Assembly (NCBI GenBank): GCA_963696505.1
Contig: CAVOKN010000029.1
Span: 1 to 64,000, forward strand
Direction: 5' to 3'
DNA: 64,000 bases
Source of the DNA: CAVOKN01 sp963696505
GTDB taxonomy: Bacteria > Pseudomonadota > Gammaproteobacteria > Burkholderiales > Rhodocyclaceae
How positions within the stretch are numbered: position 1 is the first letter of the stretch; every line of letters begins with the position of its first letter. The position numbers were made by a program, and so were the translations under genes. The notes beneath the pieces were generated by a model. It saw only the letters and a list, made by a program, of their open reading frames with translations, had not been told where the DNA came from and did no database searches. Below, piece after piece: positions 60,199-64,000 of this stretch.

Positions 60199-61481
60199 CC
60201 AGCAAGAACGATGTCCTGTTCGAGCGCGCCCGCCGCTCGATTCCCGCCGGCGTCAATTCGCCGGTCCGCGCCTTCCGCTCGGTGGGTGGCACACCGCGCT
60301 TCTTCGCGTCGGCTGCCGGAGCACGGGTGACCGACGTCAACGGCAAGAGCTACATCGACTACGTCGGCTCCTGGGGCCCGGCGATCCTCGGCCATGCCCA
60401 TCCCGAGGTGGTGCGGGCGGTGCAGGAGGCGGCGGCGCGTGGCCTTTCCTTCGGTGCTCCGACCGAGGCCGAGATCGACATGGCGGAAGAGCTGCTGCGC
60501 CTGGTGCCGAGCATGGAGCTGGTGCGGCTGGTGAGTTCCGGCACCGAGGCCACCATGAGCGCCATCCGGCTTGCCCGCGGCTATACCGGCCGTGATGCCA
60601 TCGTCAAATTCGAGGGCTGCTACCACGGCCACGCCGACAGCCTGCTGGTGAAAGCCGGTTCCGGGGCACTGACTTTCGGCAATCCCTCCTCCGGCGGCGT
60701 GCCCGAGGACTTCGCCAAACACACCCTGGTGCTCGACTACAACAATCCGCAGATGTTGGAGGACACCTTCCGCCAAGTGGGAGATCGCATCGCCGCGGTG
60801 ATCGTCGAGCCGGTGGTGGGCAACATGAACCTGATCGCGCCGCGCGCGGAATTCCTCAAGGCCATGCGCGATCTGTGTAGCAAACATGGCGCGCTGCTGA
60901 TCTTCGACGAGGTGATGACCGGCTTTCGCGTCGCCCTGGGTGGCGCCCAGGCTTACTACGGCATCAAGCCGGACCTTACCACGCTGGGCAAAGTCATAGG
61001 CGGCGGCATGCCGGTGGGCGCATTCGGCGGCCGGCGCGACGTGATGGAAAAGATCGCTCCCCTGGGCCCGGTGTATCAGGCGGGGACGCTGTCGGGCAAT
61101 CCGGTTGCGGTGGCGGCGGGTCTGGCCACCCTCAGGTTGATCCAGGCGCCAGGCTTCTACGAGCGCCTCGGCGCCCAGACGAAGCGGCTCACAGACGGCC
61201 TGGCCGCCGCGGCGCGAGAGCAGGGCATCGCCTTCAGCGCCCAGGCGGTGGGCGGCATGTTCGGCCTTTACTTCCGCAACTCGGCGCCCGGCACCTATGC
61301 CGAAGTGCTGGAATGCGACAAGGAGGCTTTCAACCGCTACTTCCACGCCATGCTGGTGAAGGGCGTGTACTTCGCCCCCTCGGCCTTCGAGGCGGGTTTC
61401 GTGTCTGCGGCCCACGGGGACGCCGAAATCGACGCGACGATCGCCGCCGCGGCCCACGTCTTCAGCCAGTTGGCCGGCTAG
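60195..61481 (+). CDS. hemL: Glutamate-1-semialdehyde 2,1-aminomutase
   Basis: A 428-residue PLP enzyme making 5-aminolevulinate in the C5 haem pathway. PARKSIPAGVNSPVR-type opening is present as ARRSIPAGVNSPVRAF; SSGTEATMSAIRLARGYTGR binds the cofactor; the Schiff-base lysine is in TTLGKVIGGGMPVGAFGG. Start ATG 60195 overlaps thiE by four bases (ATGA). Last gene of the run, followed by a GC-rich hairpin. Confidence 0.95.
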   Translation: MTSKNDVLFERARRSIPAGVNSPVRAFRSVGGTPRFFASAAGARVTDVNGKSYIDYVGSWGPAILGHAHPEVVRAVQEAAARGLSFGAPTEAEIDMAEELLRLVPSMELVRLVSSGTEATMSAIRLARGYTGRDAIVKFEGCYHGHADSLLVKAGSGALTFGNPSSGGVPEDFAKHTLVLDYNNPQMLEDTFRQVGDRIAAVIVEPVVGNMNLIAPRAEFLKAMRDLCSKHGALLIFDEVMTGFRVALGGAQAYYGIKPDLTTLGKVIGGGMPVGAFGGRRDVMEKIAPLGPVYQAGTLSGNPVAVAAGLATLRLIQAPGFYERLGAQTKRLTDGLAAAAREQGIAFSAQAVGGMFGLYFRNSAPGTYAEVLECDKEAFNRYFHAMLVKGVYFAPSAFEAGFVSAAHGDAEIDATIAAAAHVFSQLAG

Positions 61482-61526
61482 GCAGGCCCTTCCGTAACTC
61501 GATGCGCCGAGCGCCCCCTCGCTTGC

Positions 61527-61548
61527 CCTCCCCCGCACGCGGGGGAGG
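61527..61548. repeat. GC-rich intergenic hairpin repeat between hemL and pccA
   Basis: CCTCCCCCG (61527-61535) pairs with CGGGGGAGG (61540-61548), followed by TTTCGGGTGGGG. Same family as 26575-26598. It lies between convergent genes and may stop transcription from either side. Confidence 0.5.
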
Positions 61549-61562
61549 TTTCGGGTGGGGCA

Positions 61563-63551
61563 TCATGCGAAGCGGATGATCGCCTGATCCACCGCCAGGC
61601 TCTCGCCGGGCTTCGCCAGGATCTCGGCGACGACGGCGTCCTGCTGCGCCTTGAGCACGTTCTCCATCTTCATCGCCTCGATCACCGCCAGCTTCTCGCC
61701 CGCCTTGACCTCCTGTCCGGCCACCACGGAAATCTCGCTCAGCAGACCCGGCATGGGCGAAAGCAGGAAGCGCGACATGTCCGGCGGCGCCTTGTAGGGC
61801 ATCTTCGCCAGCAGTTCCGCCGCGCGCAGCGTCACCACCCGCACGTCGGCCTGGGTGCCCCAGTGGAACAGGCGGTAGACGAGGCCGCGGCGCTCCACCT
61901 GCATGCAGAACTCGACGCCGTTCATCCGACCGAAATACAGCGGCTGGCCGAAGGTCCAGTTGGACAGGACTTCGTAGGTCTCTCCCTTGTAGTCCACCAT
62001 GTGGCCGCCGGCGATGGCGTGCACCCGCACCGGATGCTGATCCGGTCCCATCAGCACCACGAAGTCCTCGCCGATGTCACGCTTGTGCCCCGGCATCTGG
62101 CCGGTGATGCGCGAGGCGCGGCCGAGATAGGCACTGTGGATGGCCGCCGCCACCGCGATCAGCATCGCCGGATCGTCGTGGGGCACGTCCTCGGGGTGGA
62201 AGCCCTTGGGATATTCCTCCGCGATGAGGCCGGTATTGAAGTTGCCGGAGATGAAGCGCGGATGCTGCATCAGCGCCGCCTGGAAGGCGATGTTGCTCGA
62301 CACGCCGCGGATGCAGAAGCAGTTCAGCGCCTCGCGCATGCGCTCGATGGCGCGGTCACGCGTCGCACCGTGGGTGATGAGCTTGGCGATCATCGAGTCG
62401 TAGTACATCGAGATCTCGCCGCCTTCATAGACGCCGGTATCCACCCGGACCACTCCGTCGTGCGCCTTGGGCGGCATGTACTTCACGAGGCGGCCGATGG
62501 AGGGCAGGAAATTGCGGAACGGGTCCTCCGCGTTGATGCGGCATTCCATCGCCCAACCGTTCAACTTGATCTGATCCTGGGTGAAGGAGAGTTTCTCGCC
62601 GGCGGCCACGCGGATCATCTGCTCCACCAGATCGAGCCCGGTGATCATCTCGGTGACCGGGTGTTCGACCTGGAGCCGGGTGTTCATTTCCAGGAAGTAG
62701 AAGCTGCGGTCCTTGCCGACCACGAACTCGACGGTGCCCGCCGACTGGTACTTCACTGCCTTGGCGAGCGCCACCGCCTGCTCACCCATGGCCTTGCGCG
62801 TCGCCGCGTCGAGGAAGGGCGAGGGCGCCTCCTCGATCACCTTCTGGTGGCGGCGCTGGATCGAGCACTCCCGCTCCCACAGATAGACGCAATTGTCGTG
62901 GCCGTCGCCCAGCAGCTGAATTTCGATGTGCCGCGGTTCCTCGATGAATTTCTCGATGAACACGCGGTCGTCGCCGAAGGCGGCCTTCGCCTCGTTGCGG
63001 CACGACTGGTAGCCCTCCCGCGCCTCGGCCTCGTTCCACGCCACTCGCAAGCCCTTGCCACCGCCACCGGCGGAGGCCTTGATCATCACCGGGTAGCCGA
63101 TGTCGGCGGCGATCTTCACCGCCTGCCCCGGGTCTTCGATGACGTCGGTGTAGCCGGGGATGGTGCTGACCTTGGCCGCCAGCGCCAGTTTCTTCGAGGC
63201 GATCTTGTCGCCCATGGCCTGGATCGCATGGACCTTGGGCCCAATGAAGACGATGCCCTCCTTCTCCAGTGCCTCGCAGAAGGCGGCGTTCTCGGACAGG
63301 AAGCCGTAGCCCGGGTGCACCGCTTCGGCGCCGGTCTCCTTGCAGGCCTGGATGATGCGGTCCATGCGCAGGTAGCTCTCGCGCGAGGGCGGCGGGCCAA
63401 TCAGCACCGCCTCGTCGGCCAGATCCACGTGCATGGCGTCCTTGTCGGCCTCGGAATACACCGCCACGGTCTTGATGCCCATGCGGCGGGCGGTGCGAAT
63501 GACGCGGCAGGCAATCTCGCCGCGGTTGGCAATCAGGATCTTCTTGAACAT
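61563..63551 (-). CDS. pccA: Propionyl-CoA carboxylase biotin-carrying alpha subunit
   Basis: A 662-residue protein with biotin carboxylase (about 1-445: KKILIANRGEIACRVIRTAR, SAGGGGKGLRVAWNEAEA, RECSIQRRHQKVIEEAPSP, FLEMNTRLQVEHPVTEMITG), a central BT domain and a C-terminal biotinyl domain with EAMKMEN. Length and the adjacent carboxyltransferase gene fit PccA; methylcrotonyl-CoA or another acyl-CoA is possible. It feeds methylmalonyl-CoA from odd-chain or branched-chain catabolism. 94 bases downstream of pccB. Confidence 0.88.
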   Translation of the reverse strand: MFKKILIANRGEIACRVIRTARRMGIKTVAVYSEADKDAMHVDLADEAVLIGPPPSRESYLRMDRIIQACKETGAEAVHPGYGFLSENAAFCEALEKEGIVFIGPKVHAIQAMGDKIASKKLALAAKVSTIPGYTDVIEDPGQAVKIAADIGYPVMIKASAGGGGKGLRVAWNEAEAREGYQSCRNEAKAAFGDDRVFIEKFIEEPRHIEIQLLGDGHDNCVYLWERECSIQRRHQKVIEEAPSPFLDAATRKAMGEQAVALAKAVKYQSAGTVEFVVGKDRSFYFLEMNTRLQVEHPVTEMITGLDLVEQMIRVAAGEKLSFTQDQIKLNGWAMECRINAEDPFRNFLPSIGRLVKYMPPKAHDGVVRVDTGVYEGGEISMYYDSMIAKLITHGATRDRAIERMREALNCFCIRGVSSNIAFQAALMQHPRFISGNFNTGLIAEEYPKGFHPEDVPHDDPAMLIAVAAAIHSAYLGRASRITGQMPGHKRDIGEDFVVLMGPDQHPVRVHAIAGGHMVDYKGETYEVLSNWTFGQPLYFGRMNGVEFCMQVERRGLVYRLFHWGTQADVRVVTLRAAELLAKMPYKAPPDMSRFLLSPMPGLLSEISVVAGQEVKAGEKLAVIEAMKMENVLKAQQDAVVAEILAKPGESLAVDQAIIRFA

Positions 63552-63645
63552 GGGTCGGTCCTTCTAGTCGCAGACGCAGGGGCGCGCAGTCTTGCGGAGA
63601 AATGCGGCCATCTCCGCGCCGTCGCCGGCGTGCGTCATCATTCTG

Positions 63646-64000
63646 TCAAAGCGGGATGTTGCCGTGCTTGCGCCAGGGGTTTTCCTGCTTCTTCTCGCGC
63701 AGCATGGCGAGCGAGCGGCACACACGCTTGCGCGTCTCGTGGGGCATGATGACGTCGTCGATGTAGCCACGGTGGCCGGCGATGAAGGGATTGGCGAACT
63801 TCTTGCGGTATTCCTCGGTGCGATCGGCGATCTTCTGCGGATCGCCGATGTCCTTGCGGAAGATGATCTCCACGGCGCCCTTCGGGCCCATCACCGCGAT
63901 CTCGGAGGAAGGCCAGGCGAAGTTCACGTCGCCGCGCAGGTGCTTGGAACTCATCACGTCGTAGGCACCGCCGTAGGCCTTGCGCGTGATCACGGTGACC
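63646..64000 (-). CDS. pccB: Acyl-CoA carboxylase beta subunit, C-terminal part (window edge)
   Basis: The last 118 or so codons of a carboxyltransferase. The sequence VTVITRKAYGGAYDVMSSKH, then WPSSEIAVMGPKGAVEIIF and GYIDDVIMPHETRKRVCRSL, ending ENPWRKHGNIPL, matches PccB-type subunits closely. The gene continues beyond the right edge. Its partner pccA follows on the same strand. Confidence 0.9.
   Translation of the reverse strand, partial: VTVITRKAYGGAYDVMSSKHLRGDVNFAWPSSEIAVMGPKGAVEIIFRKDIGDPQKIADRTEEYRKKFANPFIAGHRGYIDDVIMPHETRKRVCRSLAMLREKKQENPWRKHGNIPL

Noticed and set aside
61863..63749. 628-codon open frame antisense to pccA
   Set aside because: It is the complement of a well-conserved carboxylase gene and has no motif of its own.

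Overview
The window is a high-G+C proteobacterial chromosome segment. Gene order and content fit a betaproteobacterium, probably of the Rhodocyclales: livK/HMGF, pilT-pilU, yggS-proC-yggT, yqgE-ruvX-pyrR-pyrB-pyrC', the pilGHIJ-chpA twitching cluster, thiDE-hemL and pccAB. That placement is an inference from layout; there is no rRNA or tRNA gene to confirm it.

Bases 1-24,600 form an accessory locus for copper (and possibly other metal) acquisition and handling. It holds a copper P-type ATPase end, two TauE/SafE-type membrane proteins, two NosL-type copper chaperones, a porin-like protein, a Sel1-repeat protein, three TonB-dependent receptors plus two receptor remnants, two DUF4198 proteins (one fused to a sialidase-like propeller), a CcoG/NapH-like iron-sulfur membrane protein, a Sco protein and a dedicated tonB-exbB-exbD set. 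The last receptor (22065-24399) has the CxxxM and HxM copper ligands of OprC/NosA. Unrelated insertions are an orphan egtB, a vapBC-like pair and a DUF4143 ATPase.

Five promoters in this locus share a 17-bp palindrome, TGCGACA-N3-TGTCGCA. Its centre lies exactly 31 bases before the first base of a -10-like hexamer, usually with a second copy abutting upstream. This looks like an undescribed activator-controlled regulon. Two of these promoters (receptors at 7105 and 15551) also share a 77-nt transcribed leader element that is 75/77 identical, at the same distance from the operator, although the receptors downstream look unrelated. It is a candidate structured regulatory RNA. The first leader also carries a short cysteine-containing ORF whose stop overlaps the receptor start.

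The accessory locus is rich in frameshifts (copA, porin, second nosL, first receptor, sco, exbD, oprC and both remnants). The housekeeping 39 kb that follows has only one broken gene (Uma2). This points either to decay of the copper locus or to locally poor sequence.

Bases 25,000-64,000 are mostly core genes: an orphan RegA-type regulator behind a strong terminator hairpin, a branched-chain amino-acid ABC transporter, a cytochrome c, a YyaL protein, an EAL-HDOD signalling protein, ilvD, lgt, pilU/pilT, the yggS-proC-yggT-yggU operon, the pyrimidine cluster (with a dihydroorotase-like PyrC' that lacks its metal-binding histidines), photolyase, the Pil-Chp chemosensory operon, rubredoxin, thiD-thiE-hemL, and propionyl-CoA carboxylase running off the right edge.
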